A DNA stretch of 64,000 bases from Pseudomonadota bacterium (GTDB lineage Bacteria; Pseudomonadota; Gammaproteobacteria; Burkholderiales; Rhodocyclaceae), in assembly GCA_018240785.1 (NCBI GenBank), contig JAFEFC010000002.1, positions 32,120 through 96,119 of the forward strand. Reading direction: 5' to 3'. This document shows positions 22,387 through 32,860 of the stretch, one piece after another. Made by a program: the position numbers and the translations under genes. How positions within the stretch are numbered: position 1 is the first letter of the stretch; every line of letters begins with the position of its first letter. A model generated the notes under the pieces. That model made no database searches and was not told where the DNA came from. It saw only the letters and a list, made by a program, of their open reading frames with translations.

Positions 22387-23462
22387 TCTTCGGCCAGGGC
22401 TGCGAGCTGGTCGGCCTGGTGCTCCAGCGTCAGTGCCGCGATGAGTTCGTCGAGATCGCCCGCCATCACTGCATCCAGCTTGTATAGCGTCAGGTTGATG
22501 CGGTGATCGGTGATGCGCCCCTGCGGGAAGTTGTAGGTGCGGATGCGCTCGGAGCGGTCGCCGCTGCCGACCAGGCTCTTGCGCGTCGCGGCCTCGGCGC
22601 TCTGCTGCGCGCGCACCTTGGCATCATGGATGCGCGCCGCCAGCACCGACATCGCCTGCGCCTTGTTGCGGTGCTGCGAGCGGTCATCCTGGCACTCGAC
22701 GACGATGCCGGTGGGGACGTGGGTGATGCGCACCGCCGAATCGGTCTTGTTGATGTGCTGACCGCCGGCGCCCGAGGCCCGGAAAGTGTCGATGCGCAGG
22801 TCGGCCGGATTGATATCCACCATCGCGACTTCGTCCGCCTCGGGCAGCACTGCCACGGTGCACGCCGAGGTATGGATGCGCCCCTGGGTTTCCGTGACCG
22901 GCACGCGCTGCACGCGGTGCCCGCCGGACTCGAACTTCAGCCTGGAATAGGCGCCGGCGCCGACGACGCGCGCGATCACTTCCTTGTAGCCGCCGAGGTC
23001 GGATTCGCTGGCCGACACGATCTCCAGCTTCCAGCGCTGGCGCTCGGCGTAGCGCGCGTACATTCTCAGCAGGTCGGCGGCGAACAGCGCCGCCTCGTCG
23101 CCGCCGGTGCCCGCGCGGATCTCCAGGAAAAGGTTGCGCTCGTCATTGGGGTCGCGCGGCAACAGCGCGCGCTGCAGTTCACCGTCGAGCTCGGCGATGC
23201 GCGCCTCTCCGGCCTGCAGCTCAGCCTCGCCTAGCTCGCGCATGTCAGGGTCGTCGAGCAACTCGCGCGCGGTGTCGCAATCCGCCTCGGCCTGGCGGTA
23301 GGCGCGATAGAGCAGCACCACCGGCTCGATCTCCGCGCGCTCGCGCGACAGCTCGCGGAAGGCGTTCATGTCCTGCGCCGCCGTCTCCGCGGCGAGCGTG
23401 CGGTCGAGCTCTTCCAGGCGGCTGGCGAGGTGTTCGAGTTTGTCTCGGATGCTTTGCTTCAT
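22383..23462 (-). CDS. prfA: Peptide chain release factor 1
   Basis: RF1 recognises UAA and UAG at the ribosome and releases the nascent chain. The 359-residue protein contains the universal GGQ in [15 protein letters not shown], the [13 protein letters not shown] region and the [14 protein letters not shown] segment. The start at 23462 gives [19 protein letters not shown], the usual N-terminus. It lies between hemA (74 bp upstream) and prmC (4-bp overlap). Confidence 0.97.
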   Translation of the reverse strand: MKQSIRDKLEHLASRLEELDRTLAAETAAQDMNAFRELSRERAEIEPVVLLYRAYRQAEADCDTARELLDDPDMRELGEAELQAGEARIAELDGELQRALLPRDPNDERNLFLEIRAGTGGDEAALFAADLLRMYARYAERQRWKLEIVSASESDLGGYKEVIARVVGAGAYSRLKFESGGHRVQRVPVTETQGRIHTSACTVAVLPEADEVAMVDINPADLRIDTFRASGAGGQHINKTDSAVRITHVPTGIVVECQDDRSQHRNKAQAMSVLAARIHDAKVRAQQSAEAATRKSLVGSGDRSERIRTYNFPQGRITDHRINLTLYKLDAVMAGDLDELIAALTLEHQADQLAALAEE

Positions 23463-23536
23463 CGTTTCGGGATCTGGGTCGGGGTCGCGACGCGGCAACC
23501 ACGCCCGCGGCGAAAGGCGATTCGAGGCCTGCGCGG

Positions 23537-24790
23537 CTAGCCGTTGCGCGGCAGATTGAACAACTGCTGCACCAGGCGTCCGGCTTCGGCCTGCGCCTCG
23601 CCCTCGGCATGGTTCAGGAAGCGCGAGGGTCCATGCATCAGCTTGTTCATGAGGCCATGGGACAGCGCCTCGAGCACCCGCTGCGGGTCCTCGCCCTTGG
23701 CGAGCAGGCGCAGCGCGCGCTCCATTTCGTGCTGGCGCAAGGCCTCGGCGTGCTCGCGCAGCGCGCGGATCGTCGGCACCGCATCGCGCGCCTCCATCCA
23801 GTGCAGGAAGCCGTCGACACGGGTGTCGATGATCTGCTCCGCCTCCACCACCGCCTGCTGGCGCGATTCCATGCCGGCGTCGACCACTTGCGCGAGGTCG
23901 TCCACCGTGTACAGGAACACATCATCGAGTTCGCCGATCTCGGGCTCGATGTCGCGCGGCACGGCGAGATCCACCATCACCATGGGGCGGTGGCGGCGCG
24001 CCTTCACTGCGCGCTCGGCCATGCCCAGGCCGACGATGGGCAGGGGCGCGGCGGTACAGGACACCACCACGTCGAAGCGCGGCAGCATGTCGCCGATCTG
24101 GTCGATGCGCATGGTGCCGGCACCGAAGCGCGACGCCAGCAAGGCAGCGCGCTCGGCGGTGCGGTTGGCCACCATCATCGACTTCGGCCTCGCGCCGGCG
24201 AAGTGCGCCGCACAGAGTTCGATCATCTCGCCGGCGCCGATGAACAGCACGTGCTGGTCGGAGACGCGCTCGAAGATGCGCTCGGTCAGATGCACCGCGG
24301 CCGCGGCCATCGACACCGTGTTGGCGCCGATCGCGGTGGTCGAGCGCACTTCCTTCGCCACCGCGAAGGTGTTCTGGAACAGCTTGTGCAGCAAAGTACC
24401 GACCGTGCGCGCCTCTTCCGCGCGGCGCGCGGCTTCCTTCACCTGGCCGAGGATCTGCGGCTCGCCCAGCACCATCGAATCCAGCCCGCTGGCAACGCGG
24501 AACACATGGCGGATCGCATCGCGCTGCGGGTAGGCGTACAGGTAGGGCGACATGTCGTTCAGCGACAGGTCATGGAAGCGCGCCAGCCAGTCGGCGGCGT
24601 GCTGCGGGTGTTCCGCGGCGAAGTAGAGCTCGGTGCGGTTGCAGGTGGAGAGGATGGCGGCCTCGCGCACCGAATCCGCACGCGCGAGATCGTGCAAGGC
24701 CTGTCCCATGTGCTCGGGCTGAAACGCCACCCGCTCGCGGATCGCAAGCGGTGCGGTGTGGTGGTTCAGGCCAAGGGCGTAGAGCTGCAT
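23537..24790 (-). CDS. hemA: Glutamyl-tRNA reductase
   Basis: First committed enzyme of C5-pathway tetrapyrrole synthesis, reducing Glu-tRNA to glutamate-1-semialdehyde with NADPH. The 417-residue protein begins [20 protein letters not shown] and contains the active Cys in [10 protein letters not shown], the [12 protein letters not shown] motif and the NADPH site [12 protein letters not shown]. The frame is open to 24844 but the ATG at 24790 gives the conserved N-terminus. hemA-prfA-prmC order is common in Proteobacteria. A TATAAT lies 31 bases ahead of the start. Confidence 0.97.
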   Translation of the reverse strand: MQLYALGLNHHTAPLAIRERVAFQPEHMGQALHDLARADSVREAAILSTCNRTELYFAAEHPQHAADWLARFHDLSLNDMSPYLYAYPQRDAIRHVFRVASGLDSMVLGEPQILGQVKEAARRAEEARTVGTLLHKLFQNTFAVAKEVRSTTAIGANTVSMAAAAVHLTERIFERVSDQHVLFIGAGEMIELCAAHFAGARPKSMMVANRTAERAALLASRFGAGTMRIDQIGDMLPRFDVVVSCTAAPLPIVGLGMAERAVKARRHRPMVMVDLAVPRDIEPEIGELDDVFLYTVDDLAQVVDAGMESRQQAVVEAEQIIDTRVDGFLHWMEARDAVPTIRALREHAEALRQHEMERALRLLAKGEDPQRVLEALSHGLMNKLMHGPSRFLNHAEGEAQAEAGRLVQQLFNLPRNG

Positions 24791-24820
24791 GCGTGACAGG
24801 GGACGACCAATCGGGAGCGC

Positions 24821-24826
24821 ATTATA
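24821..24826 (-). promoter_or_regulatory. -10 box of the hemA promoter
   Basis: On the minus strand a perfect TATAAT lies here, 30 bases upstream of the hemA ATG. The matching -35 is poor (TTTTTG at about 17 bp). The rest of the gap 24791-25066 shows no coding signal. Confidence 0.5.
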
Positions 24827-25066
24827 GCACCCCGCAAGCCGCACAAAAATTGAGCAAAATCAGCCACTTCGTCGCCGCCGGGGGCGAAGGGCGAGCGGAA
24901 CGGGGCGACGCCGGCGCGCCCTCCTGTGCCCCGACCACCCCGTTGGAGACATAGCGACAGCTCCGAAATTCACCCGCGCGCGGCAAAAACCCACATGTTA
25001 TGAACGACTTCGGGAGGACATTGCACGACCAGCCATATGCTGCCGATGCCCCTCGGGGAGACGGGC

Positions 25067-25540
25067 TCAGATCAACTTCTTGAACAGCGAGGCGGTCTCC
25101 AGTGTCTCGATCGGCTTGTAGAACAGCTCGCCGAAAATGCGATCGACCATCGTGTACTTGCCATCGCACAGGTGCACGGCGTGGCAGACGTTGCCCGCCG
25201 GGTCGTCGAAGTTCTTGATGCCGAACTCGGCCAGATCCATGTCGAGCACGTACTCGCAGTCCTTCCCGACGTCCGGCGAAACGTCGAAATAGATCTTCGC
25301 GTTCGCATCCACGTTCCACCAGTGCTGCAGGATTTCCGTCTTCCTCAGCATCCTGTCGTAGGGCTTCACCAGCCAGCCGCTGACGATCCTGATGTTGCGC
25401 GCGCGATCGATGCGCCCGTGGGCGTTCATGTAGCTACTGTCTGCAGTGCCTCCACCGATCTGCTTCACGCTGACCGCCTTCACCTCGAAGCGGGCGAACT
25501 TCTGCCGGGCGTTGATGAAATCCCGCGTCGCTTTGTACAT
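25067..25540 (-). CDS. Hypothetical protein
   Basis: Protein of 157 residues that I do not recognise. It is soluble, without signal peptide or membrane helix, and mixed alpha/beta: MYKATRDFINARQKFARFE, then LVKPYDRMLRKTEILQHWW, YFDVSPDVGKDCEYVLDMDL and FGELFYKPIETLETASLFKK. The ATG at 25540 is the best start; upstream the frame runs through a terminator hairpin and the tRNA-Phe gene and cannot be coding. The Shine-Dalgarno is weak. G+C is lower than in surrounding genes and it sits alone between tRNA-Phe and hemA, which hints at acquisition beside the tRNA. Confidence 0.65.
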   Translation of the reverse strand: MYKATRDFINARQKFARFEVKAVSVKQIGGGTADSSYMNAHGRIDRARNIRIVSGWLVKPYDRMLRKTEILQHWWNVDANAKIYFDVSPDVGKDCEYVLDMDLAEFGIKNFDDPAGNVCHAVHLCDGKYTMVDRIFGELFYKPIETLETASLFKKLI

Positions 25541-25603
25541 GGCCAGGCAACCTGCATTCGTAGTGGGACGGCACAGCCGCGCAAATGCGCGCTGTGTGAA
25601 CGC

Positions 25604-25634
25604 AAAAACGCCGATCAATACGATCGGCGTTTTT
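25604..25634. terminator. Bidirectional intrinsic terminator after tRNA-Phe
   Basis: Perfect 13-bp stem: left arm AAAAACGCCGATC (25604-25616), loop AATAC, right arm GATCGGCGTTTTT (25622-25634). A-run and T-run flank a GC core, so it terminates in both directions. It lies 11 bp beyond the 3' end of the minus-strand tRNA-Phe and ahead of the hypothetical gene at 25540, which therefore needs its own promoter. Confidence 0.88.
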
Positions 25635-25644
25635 GCTTGTCTTT

Positions 25645-25720
25645 TGGTGGCCAGTCGCGGAATCGAACCACGGACACGCGGATTTTCAATCCGCTGCTCT
25701 ACCAACTGAGCTAACTGGCC
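25645..25720 (-). tRNA. tRNA-Phe (GAA)
   Basis: Full 76-nt cloverleaf on the minus strand. The acceptor stem GGCCAGT pairs with ACTGGCC and the CCA end is encoded. The D-arm is GCTCAGTTGGTAGAGC, the anticodon arm GGATTGAAAATCC carries GAA (reads UUC/UUU), and the T-arm is GTGGTTCGATTCCGC. Confidence 0.97.
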
Positions 25721-25732
25721 AACAGAGCGCGC

Positions 25733-25760
25733 ATTATAGCGGGCTTTCGCCCCCTGTCAA
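25733..25760 (-). promoter_or_regulatory. Sigma-70 promoter of tRNA-Phe
   Basis: On the minus strand: -35 TTGACA (25755-25760), 16-bp spacer, -10 TATAAT (25733-25738), then the GC-rich stretch GCGCGC before the mature 5' end at 25720. Both boxes are perfect; the GC discriminator is typical of stringently controlled stable-RNA promoters. Confidence 0.88.
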
Positions 25761-25820
25761 ACACATTCTGGATTTTTCCTCGCCTGCACGAAGATGCCAT
25801 GCGGGCGACCCAACGGAACA

Positions 25821-25847
25821 CGGCGGGCGCCGAAGGGGCGCCCGCCG
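25821..25847. terminator. GC-rich hairpin downstream of actP
   Basis: Perfect 11-bp stem CGGCGGGCGCC-GAAGG-GGCGCCCGCCG, 57 bases after the actP stop (which is at 25905 on the minus strand). The T-run (TTTTT) lies on the plus side only, so for actP it is an atypical terminator; no plus-strand gene precedes it. Confidence 0.5.
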
Positions 25848-25904
25848 TTTTTCAATCACCCGGTTGCCGGCCTCCCTCCCCGGGAGTCCGGCCGGGCTTG
25901 CTGC

Positions 25905-27623
25905 TTAGTGGCCGGACGCGCCAGCGGCACCGATACCCGTCTCCGAGCGGACGCGCTGGGCCAGGTAGCCGGCGCGGTCTTCCTTCGCGCGCTGGCTGTT
26001 GTCGAGGATCGAGAACAGCCAGATGCCGATGAAGCCGGCGGCCATCGAGAACAGTGCGGGCGAGGTGTAGGGGAACAGCGCCGAACCCTTCGGGTTGCCG
26101 AGCGTGGCTTCCCACACCGACGGCGACACGACGGTCAGCACCACCGCGACGATCAGGCCGAGGAAGCCGCCCAGCGTCGCACCACGGGTCGTGCAGTCCT
26201 TCCACAGCACCGACATGAACAGCACCGGGAAGTTGGCCGAGGCGGCGATCGCGAAGGCCAGCGACACCATGAAGGCGATGTTCTGCTTCTCGAAGGCGAT
26301 GCCCAGGATCACCGCGATGACGCCCAGCGCAATGGTGGTCATGCGCGACACGCGCAGCTCGGACGCCGAGTCGGCATTTCCATGCTTGAACACCGTGGCG
26401 TAGAGGTCGTGCGACACCGCCGAGGCCCCCGACAGCGTGAGGCCGGCGACCACCGCCAGAATCGTGGCGAACGCGACCGCGGAGATGAAGCCGAGGAAGA
26501 CGTTGCCGCCGACTGCGTTGGCGAGGTGAATGGCCGCCATGTTGCCGCCGCCGATCAGGCCGCCCTTGGCGTCGAGGAACTGCGGGTTGGTGGACACCAG
26601 CACGATCGCGCCGAAGCCGATGATGAAGGTCAGGATGTAGAAGTAGCCGATCCAGGTGGTCGCCCAGAACACCGACTTGCGGGCTTCCTTGGCGTCCGGC
26701 ACGGTGAAGAAGCGCATCAGGATGTGCGGCAGGCCGGCGGTGCCGAACATCAGCGCCATGCCGAAGGAGATCGCCGAGATCGGATCCTTGATGAAGGAAC
26801 CGGGACCCATGATCGCCTGACCGATGACACCCGCCTCCTCCGGCGTCTTGCCGGCAGCGGTCGCCACACCCGCCTTGATGCGGACCGCGTCTGCGAACAG
26901 CGCCTCGGGCGAGAAACCATAGTTCAACAACACCATGAAGGCCATGAAGGACGCGCCAGCGAGCAGCAGGCAGGCCTTGATGATCTGCACCCAGGTGGTT
27001 GCCGTCATGCCGCCGAACAGCACGTAGATCATCATCAGCGCACCAACGATGACCACCGCCATCCAGTACTCGAGGCCGAACAGCAGCTTGATGAGCTGGC
27101 CGGCACCGACCATCTGCGCGATCAGGTAGAAAGCCACCACCACCAGCGTGCCCGAGGCCGCGAAGGCGCGGATCGGGGTCTGCTTGAAGCGGTAGGCGGC
27201 GACGTCGGCGAAGGTGAACTTGCCGAGGTTGCGCAGCTTCTCGGCCATCAGGAAGGTGATCACCGGCCACCCGACGAGGAAGCCGATCGAGTAGATCAGG
27301 CCATCGTAGCCGCTGGTCATCACCGCTGCGGAAATACCGAGGAAGGAAGCCGCCGACATGTAGTCGCCGGCGATCGCCAGGCCGTTCTGGAAACCGGTGA
27401 TGCCACCGCCGGCAGTGTAGAAGTCGGCCGCCGACTTGGTCTTGGCCGCCGCCCACTTGGTGATGAACAGCGTGAAGACGACGAACGCGCCGAACATGAT
27501 GATCGCGGTCCAGTTGGTGGCCTGCTTCTCCGCCTGACCGAGGTCACCGCCCGCCGCCAGCGCCGCCGCCGACAACGCCGCCAGCGCGACGCCGGCAGAC
27601 AGTTTCATGAAGCGTCCGCTCAT
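25905..27623 (-). CDS. actP: Cation/acetate symporter ActP
   Basis: Sodium:solute symporter family permease importing acetate and related short monocarboxylates. The 572 residues show an N-terminal signal-like segment ([18 protein letters not shown]), then about 13 membrane helices; SSF-family stretches such as [40 protein letters not shown] and [13 protein letters not shown] are typical of ActP. It overlaps the DUF485 gene by 4 bp (ATGA), the standard yjcH-actP arrangement. A hairpin follows the stop. Confidence 0.94.
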   Translation of the reverse strand: MSGRFMKLSAGVALAALSAAALAAGGDLGQAEKQATNWTAIIMFGAFVVFTLFITKWAAAKTKSAADFYTAGGGITGFQNGLAIAGDYMSAASFLGISAAVMTSGYDGLIYSIGFLVGWPVITFLMAEKLRNLGKFTFADVAAYRFKQTPIRAFAASGTLVVVAFYLIAQMVGAGQLIKLLFGLEYWMAVVIVGALMMIYVLFGGMTATTWVQIIKACLLLAGASFMAFMVLLNYGFSPEALFADAVRIKAGVATAAGKTPEEAGVIGQAIMGPGSFIKDPISAISFGMALMFGTAGLPHILMRFFTVPDAKEARKSVFWATTWIGYFYILTFIIGFGAIVLVSTNPQFLDAKGGLIGGGNMAAIHLANAVGGNVFLGFISAVAFATILAVVAGLTLSGASAVSHDLYATVFKHGNADSASELRVSRMTTIALGVIAVILGIAFEKQNIAFMVSLAFAIAASANFPVLFMSVLWKDCTTRGATLGGFLGLIVAVVLTVVSPSVWEATLGNPKGSALFPYTSPALFSMAAGFIGIWLFSILDNSQRAKEDRAGYLAQRVRSETGIGAAGASGH

Positions 27624-27928
27624 TTGCCGCTCTCCTTGACGATTTCCTGGGTCAGCGCGTCGAACTCGGAGTTCGCACGACGGACGTAGATGCCGGTGAT
27701 GATGATCGTGAAGAAGATGACGCCGAGGCCGACCGGAATGCCGACCGTCATGACACCGGCACCGAGCTTGGCGGCGAGCGTCTCTTTGCTGAAGGCGATC
27801 ACGGCGATGTAGCCGTAATACACGATCAGCATGATGATGGTGAGCAGCCAGCCGTAGGATGTGCGCGTCCCCACCAACTGCTGATATTTCGGATTGGCGG
27901 TGATCTTCTTCACCAGGTCGTCTTCCAT
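27620..27928 (-). CDS. yjcH: DUF485 membrane protein (YjcH-like), partner of ActP
   Basis: Small 102-residue inner-membrane protein with two helices (about 27-45 and 60-82) and the DUF485 pattern [19 protein letters not shown] and [21 protein letters not shown]. The start at 27928 is set by a strong GGAGGG box six bases ahead; the frame is open further to 27982. Always found beside acetate or lactate symporters, its own role is unclear. A direct repeat with 11-bp period lies 69 bases upstream. Confidence 0.92.
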   Translation of the reverse strand: MEDDLVKKITANPKYQQLVGTRTSYGWLLTIIMLIVYYGYIAVIAFSKETLAAKLGAGVMTVGIPVGLGVIFFTIIITGIYVRRANSEFDALTQEIVKESGK

Positions 27929-27996
27929 GTCTCCCTCCGCTTGCAATTTGGATGAACCGGACTTTCGCCCGGACGATGACAAGTTAGCCGCGGAGA

Positions 27997-28013
27997 CTTA
28001 CGACCGGCTTACG
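27997..28013. promoter_or_regulatory. Direct repeat CTTACG-N5-CTTACG, candidate response-regulator box upstream of yjcH-actP
   Basis: Two identical hexamers CTTACG at 27997-28002 and 28008-28013, separated by ACCGG. The 11-bp period puts both half-sites on one face of the helix, as in PmrA/QseB-type OmpR-family operators. The same core and spacing recur in front of the neighbouring response-regulator gene at 30281-30297. Binding is inferred. Confidence 0.55.
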
Positions 28014-28123
28014 AAATGCAACATTCGTTTATCAAAGAAGAAATTCGGTGAATGTGGTACCGAAAGATGAACGCTGCCTGCATGGCGACTCACGCCGCAC
28101 GCGCTCGGCGCCGGGGGAACGAC

Positions 28124-29608
28124 TCAACCCAGGGGATAGAAGTCGCCGTGCACTGGTGGCGGCAATTGACGCTGGCTGCGGGGAAACACGACCTGCGCTA
28201 GCGTTCCCTTGCCGTGGGGATTGGGACTGAGCGCGACCGTCGCACGATGCAGCTCAGCGATCTCGCGCACGATGGGCAGGCCGAGGCCCGAGCCGTCCAC
28301 GCCGCTGCCGAGCACGCGGTAGAAGCGCTCGAAGACGCGCTCGCGGTCCGCCTCGGGGATGCCGACGCCGGTGTCCTCGACTTCGAAGATGGGCGCGCCG
28401 GCATGCCGGGTGCGCGCGGTGACGCTGCCGCCGCGCGGCGTGTACTTGATCGCGTTGTCCATGAGGTTCTTGATCATCTCGCGCAGCAGCACCGGGTTGC
28501 CTTCGATCTGCAGGTGATGACCGGAATCTTCCACGCCGAGGTCGATGCCCTTGGCGAGCGCGCGCGGGAACAGGTCCTGCGCCACTTCGCGCACCACCGC
28601 CGCGAGGTCGAGCGACTCCACGACATAGAGCTTCTCGAAGCTCGCCTCCGCGCGCGCCAGCGACAGCAACTGGTTGATCAGGTGAGCGGCACGATCGGTG
28701 CTCTCGGCGATGTGGGCCAGCGAGCGGCGCAACTGGTCGGGATCGGTCTCCTGCAGCGCGAGATCGGTCTGCATCTTGAGGCCGGTGAGCGGAGTGCGCA
28801 TCTGGTGCGCCGCGTCGGCGATGAAGCGCTGCTGCGCCTGCAGGTTCTCTTCCAGGCGCGCCATCATGCCGTTGTAGGCGACGATGAGGGGACGCACTTC
28901 CTCGGGCACCGTCGCCGGCTCCACCGGCGACAGGTCGGTCGGCCGCCGCATGCGGATCAGGCTCTGCAGCCGGTTGAGCGGCGCGATGCCGCGCGACAGG
29001 CCGACCCACACCAGCACCACCGCAAGCGGAATGATCGCGAACTGCGGCAGCAGCACGCCGGTCACAACGCGTGATGCCAGGTCGGTACGCTTGTTGCGCG
29101 TCTCCGCCAGTTGCACGACCATCAGCGGCAGCGGGCTGCCGCCCGGGGCCCGCACGAACTGGTAGGCGACACGGACTTCCTCGCCCTGGATCACCTCATC
29201 GCGGAACAGCACCTCGTCGATGATGGGCGCAGGGGGCTTCGGCGCGGGCGGAATATCGACGTCGCCGCTCAGCATCTCGCCGTATTCGTTGGCGACCTGG
29301 TAATACAGGACGTCGTCCTGGTCGGCGCGGAACAGCGCGCGTGGCGGAGCGGGAAAGCGCATCACCGCCCGCCCCTCCTCCACCGCGATGAAGCGCGCCA
29401 GCGTGCGTGCACCCTCGGCCAGCGCACGGTCGTAGGGCTGACTGGCGATGTTGTCCGCCACGTTGTGGGTGACGATGATGGAGATCGGCCACAGGAACAG
29501 CAGCGGCGCCAGCATCCAGTCGAGGATCTCGCCGAACAGCGAATTCGGCTGGCCGGACACCCGGCCGCGTGCAGCACGCTTGCTAGGCTTTCGCCGCCGG
29601 AGCTGCAT
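28124..29608 (-). CDS. TctE-like sensor histidine kinase
   Basis: Membrane sensor kinase of 494 residues. Two membrane helices (about 30-47 and 182-203) flank a periplasmic domain of the 2CSK type (about 50-180). Then follow a short linker, the H-box RFIADAAHQMRTPLTG (H268), the N-box KNLMDNAIKYTPRGG and the G boxes VEDTGVGIPEADRERVFERF and GSGLGLPIVREIAELH. TctE relatives sense tricarboxylates; the ligand here is unknown. It overlaps its response regulator by 26 bp, and yjcH-actP lie directly downstream, suggesting control of acetate uptake (inference). Confidence 0.9.
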   Translation of the reverse strand: MQLRRRKPSKRAARGRVSGQPNSLFGEILDWMLAPLLFLWPISIIVTHNVADNIASQPYDRALAEGARTLARFIAVEEGRAVMRFPAPPRALFRADQDDVLYYQVANEYGEMLSGDVDIPPAPKPPAPIIDEVLFRDEVIQGEEVRVAYQFVRAPGGSPLPLMVVQLAETRNKRTDLASRVVTGVLLPQFAIIPLAVVLVWVGLSRGIAPLNRLQSLIRMRRPTDLSPVEPATVPEEVRPLIVAYNGMMARLEENLQAQQRFIADAAHQMRTPLTGLKMQTDLALQETDPDQLRRSLAHIAESTDRAAHLINQLLSLARAEASFEKLYVVESLDLAAVVREVAQDLFPRALAKGIDLGVEDSGHHLQIEGNPVLLREMIKNLMDNAIKYTPRGGSVTARTRHAGAPIFEVEDTGVGIPEADRERVFERFYRVLGSGVDGSGLGLPIVREIAELHRATVALSPNPHGKGTLAQVVFPRSQRQLPPPVHGDFYPLG

Positions 29609-30269
29609 CCGGGTTTTCCAGGCAGTAGCCGAGGCCGCGCACCGTCACGATGCGCACGCCGCTGTCCTCGAGTTTCTTGCGCAGGCGATGCACATAGACT
29701 TCAATCGCATTGCTCGACACTTCCTCACCCCAGCCGCACAGGTGATCGACGAGCTGATCCTTGCTCACCAGCCGGCCCACGCGCAAAAGGAAGACTTCGA
29801 GCAGGCCGATCTCGCGCGCCGAAAAATCCACCACCTGGCCGGCGATCTTCACCACCCGATCGGCCTGGTCGTAGCTCAGGCGACCGACCTCGATGCATCG
29901 CGCCTGCCCGGTGCCACGCCGCGTCAGCGCACGCGCCCGGGCTTCGAGCTCCGGCAGGGCAAAGGGCTTGGTGAGGTAATCGTCGGCGCCCGCATCGAGG
30001 CCGCGCACGCGGTCGTCGACCCCATCCTGGGCGGTGAGGATCAGCACCGGCACCGCGGACTTGCGCGCGCGCAGGCGCTTGAGCACCTCGATGCCGGGCA
30101 GGCGCGGCAAGCCGAGATCGAGGATCAGCAGGTCATAAGGTTGCGACGCAAGGGCGGCGTCCGCCTCGACCCCGTCGGCGACGTGATCGACCGCATAGCC
30201 GCCGCGGCGTAGCGCACGTCCGATGCCGTCGGCAATCACCGGGTCGTCTTCAGCCAGCAGAATGCGCAT
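29583..30269 (-). CDS. TctD/QseB-like response regulator
   Basis: OmpR-family transcription factor of 228 residues: receiver domain (1-115; EDD at 7-9, phosphoacceptor D51 in LLILDLGLPRLPG, Lys in YLTKPF) and winged helix (about 125-220; VDFSAREIGLLEVFL, SSNAIEVYVHRLRKKLE, TVRGLGYCLE). The ATG at 30269 matches the family; the frame is open further upstream but passes through the groEL terminator. The CTTACA-N5-CTTACA repeat 12 bases ahead may be its own operator. Confidence 0.93.
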   Translation of the reverse strand: MRILLAEDDPVIADGIGRALRRGGYAVDHVADGVEADAALASQPYDLLILDLGLPRLPGIEVLKRLRARKSAVPVLILTAQDGVDDRVRGLDAGADDYLTKPFALPELEARARALTRRGTGQARCIEVGRLSYDQADRVVKIAGQVVDFSAREIGLLEVFLLRVGRLVSKDQLVDHLCGWGEEVSSNAIEVYVHRLRKKLEDSGVRIVTVRGLGYCLENPDAAPAAKA

Positions 30270-30280
30270 GGGTTTCCGGG

Positions 30281-30297
30281 TGTAAGTTGCATGTAAG
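30281..30297. promoter_or_regulatory. Direct repeat TGTAAG-N5-TGTAAG ahead of the response-regulator gene
   Basis: Hexamers TGTAAG at 30281-30286 and 30292-30297 separated by TTGCA; on the minus (coding) strand this reads CTTACA-N5-CTTACA. Period 11 bp. It ends 12 bases before the start codon of the TctD-like gene, a position suited to autoregulation. The 304-bp gap 30270-30573 also holds the groEL terminator and nothing else I can call. Confidence 0.55.
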
Positions 30298-30483
30298 CGG
30301 GTGCCGATAGATTCCGCCCCGCTGTTCTCCTTTTGCTCGGTCCTGGGGAATGCCCGCTGCGAGCGGCCGCATTCCCGGGGGGCGGCTGCCTGTCGCTCCC
30401 CACCGATTTTTCTCCCAAACGATCCAATTATCACATGCTTCGCGCGGCTCGGCGCGCAGCCGGGGCTGCGTTCGCGCGCGTGA

Positions 30484-30522
30484 ACGACAAACGGCCCCGC
30501 ACCATGCGGGGCCGTTTGTCGT
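30484..30522. terminator. groEL terminator hairpin
   Basis: Perfect 17-bp stem: left arm ACGACAAACGGCCCCGC (30484-30500), loop of five bases, right arm GCGGGGCCGTTTGTCGT (30506-30522). It lies 52 bases past the groEL stop codon on the minus strand. There is no long T-run, but the stem is very stable. Confidence 0.75.
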
Positions 30523-30573
30523 CGATGCTGCCAGGCTGCGGCCCCGGCGAGCCGGGGTCGCAGGCAAGGGCGA

Positions 30574-32217
<1,644 letters not shown>

Positions 32218-32270
32218 TTACTGAAACTCCAGATTTATTCGGTTAGCGGATCACGGGATGCGAGGGAGGC

Positions 32271-32561
32271 TCAAGCCTCGACCACGCCCATGATGTCTTC
32301 CTCGCGCATGACGAGAAGCTCTTCGCCTTCGACCTTCACAGACTGGCCGGCATACTTGCCGAACAGCACCTTGTCGCCCACCTTGACGGCCATCGGACGG
32401 ACCTTGCCGTCGTCCAGGATCTTGCCGTTGCCAACGGCCAGCACTTCGCCCTGGTCAGGCTTCTCGCCGGCGCTGTCGGGGATCACGATGCCGCTGGCGG
32501 TCTTGCGTTCGGCTTCAAGGCGCTTGACGATCACGCGATCATGCAAGGGACGAATCTTCAT
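32271..32561 (-). CDS. groES: Co-chaperonin GroES (Hsp10)
   Basis: Heptameric lid of the GroEL chamber. The 96-residue protein begins [18 protein letters not shown] and has the mobile-loop segment [14 protein letters not shown] and the [20 protein letters not shown] end. The ATG at 32561 is the family start; the open frame upstream to 32654 crosses the leader. It is the first gene of groES-groEL. Confidence 0.99.
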   Translation of the reverse strand: MKIRPLHDRVIVKRLEAERKTASGIVIPDSAGEKPDQGEVLAVGNGKILDDGKVRPMAVKVGDKVLFGKYAGQSVKVEGEELLVMREEDIMGVVEA

Positions 32562-32647
32562 CAGGTTCTCTCCTACCAGGTTTCGACTAATGCGGGACCA
32601 GCCCGCCGGAAAATTCGCGAGTGCCACACGGGCACCGCCCGGGGCTG

Positions 32648-32674
32648 TTAGCACTCACTGCCAACGAGTGCTAA
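32648..32674. promoter_or_regulatory. CIRCE operator (HrcA binding site)
   Basis: Perfect match to the consensus TTAGCACTC-N9-GAGTGCTAA (32648-32656 and 32666-32674). It adjoins the -10 box of the groES promoter, so bound HrcA would block transcription. It implies an HrcA repressor elsewhere in the genome. Confidence 0.95.
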
Positions 32675-32702
32675 TAATAGGGTCGAGGTTCAGCGATTTC
32701 AA
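32674..32702 (-). promoter_or_regulatory. Sigma-70-type groESL promoter
   Basis: Minus strand: -35 TTGAAA (32697-32702), 17-bp spacer, -10 TATTAT (32674-32679), directly followed by the CIRCE element. The pattern fits the housekeeping sigma factor; sigma-32-type CTTGAAA/CCCCAT features are partly present in the -35 (ACTTGAAA) but the -10 is sigma-70-like. Confidence 0.78.
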
Positions 32703-32772
32703 GTGCCCTGCCACTCGCAAGTTCGATTCCCCCCCACGACGGTCGCCCCCTGCAGGGCGACGGTGTAGACGG

Positions 32773-32811
32773 CACGAGGGGCTACCCGGTCAATCCGGGC
32801 AGCCCCTCGTG
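32773..32811. terminator. Hairpin downstream of the phasin gene
   Basis: Inverted repeat with an 11-bp outer stem (CACGAGGGGCT at 32773-32783 pairing with AGCCCCTCGTG at 32801-32811), one mismatch and a 5-bp inner CCCGG/CCGGG stem. It lies 50 bases after the phasin stop on the minus strand and before the groES promoter, separating the two units. Confidence 0.7.
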
Positions 32812-32860
32812 TCCTGCATGCGGGCCTTGCGGCCCGTCATGCGGCGTGCAGCAAACCTGC

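Noticed and set aside
25541-25705. Possible N-terminal extension of the hypothetical gene at 25067
   Set aside because: It would translate through the tRNA-Phe gene and its terminator hairpin.
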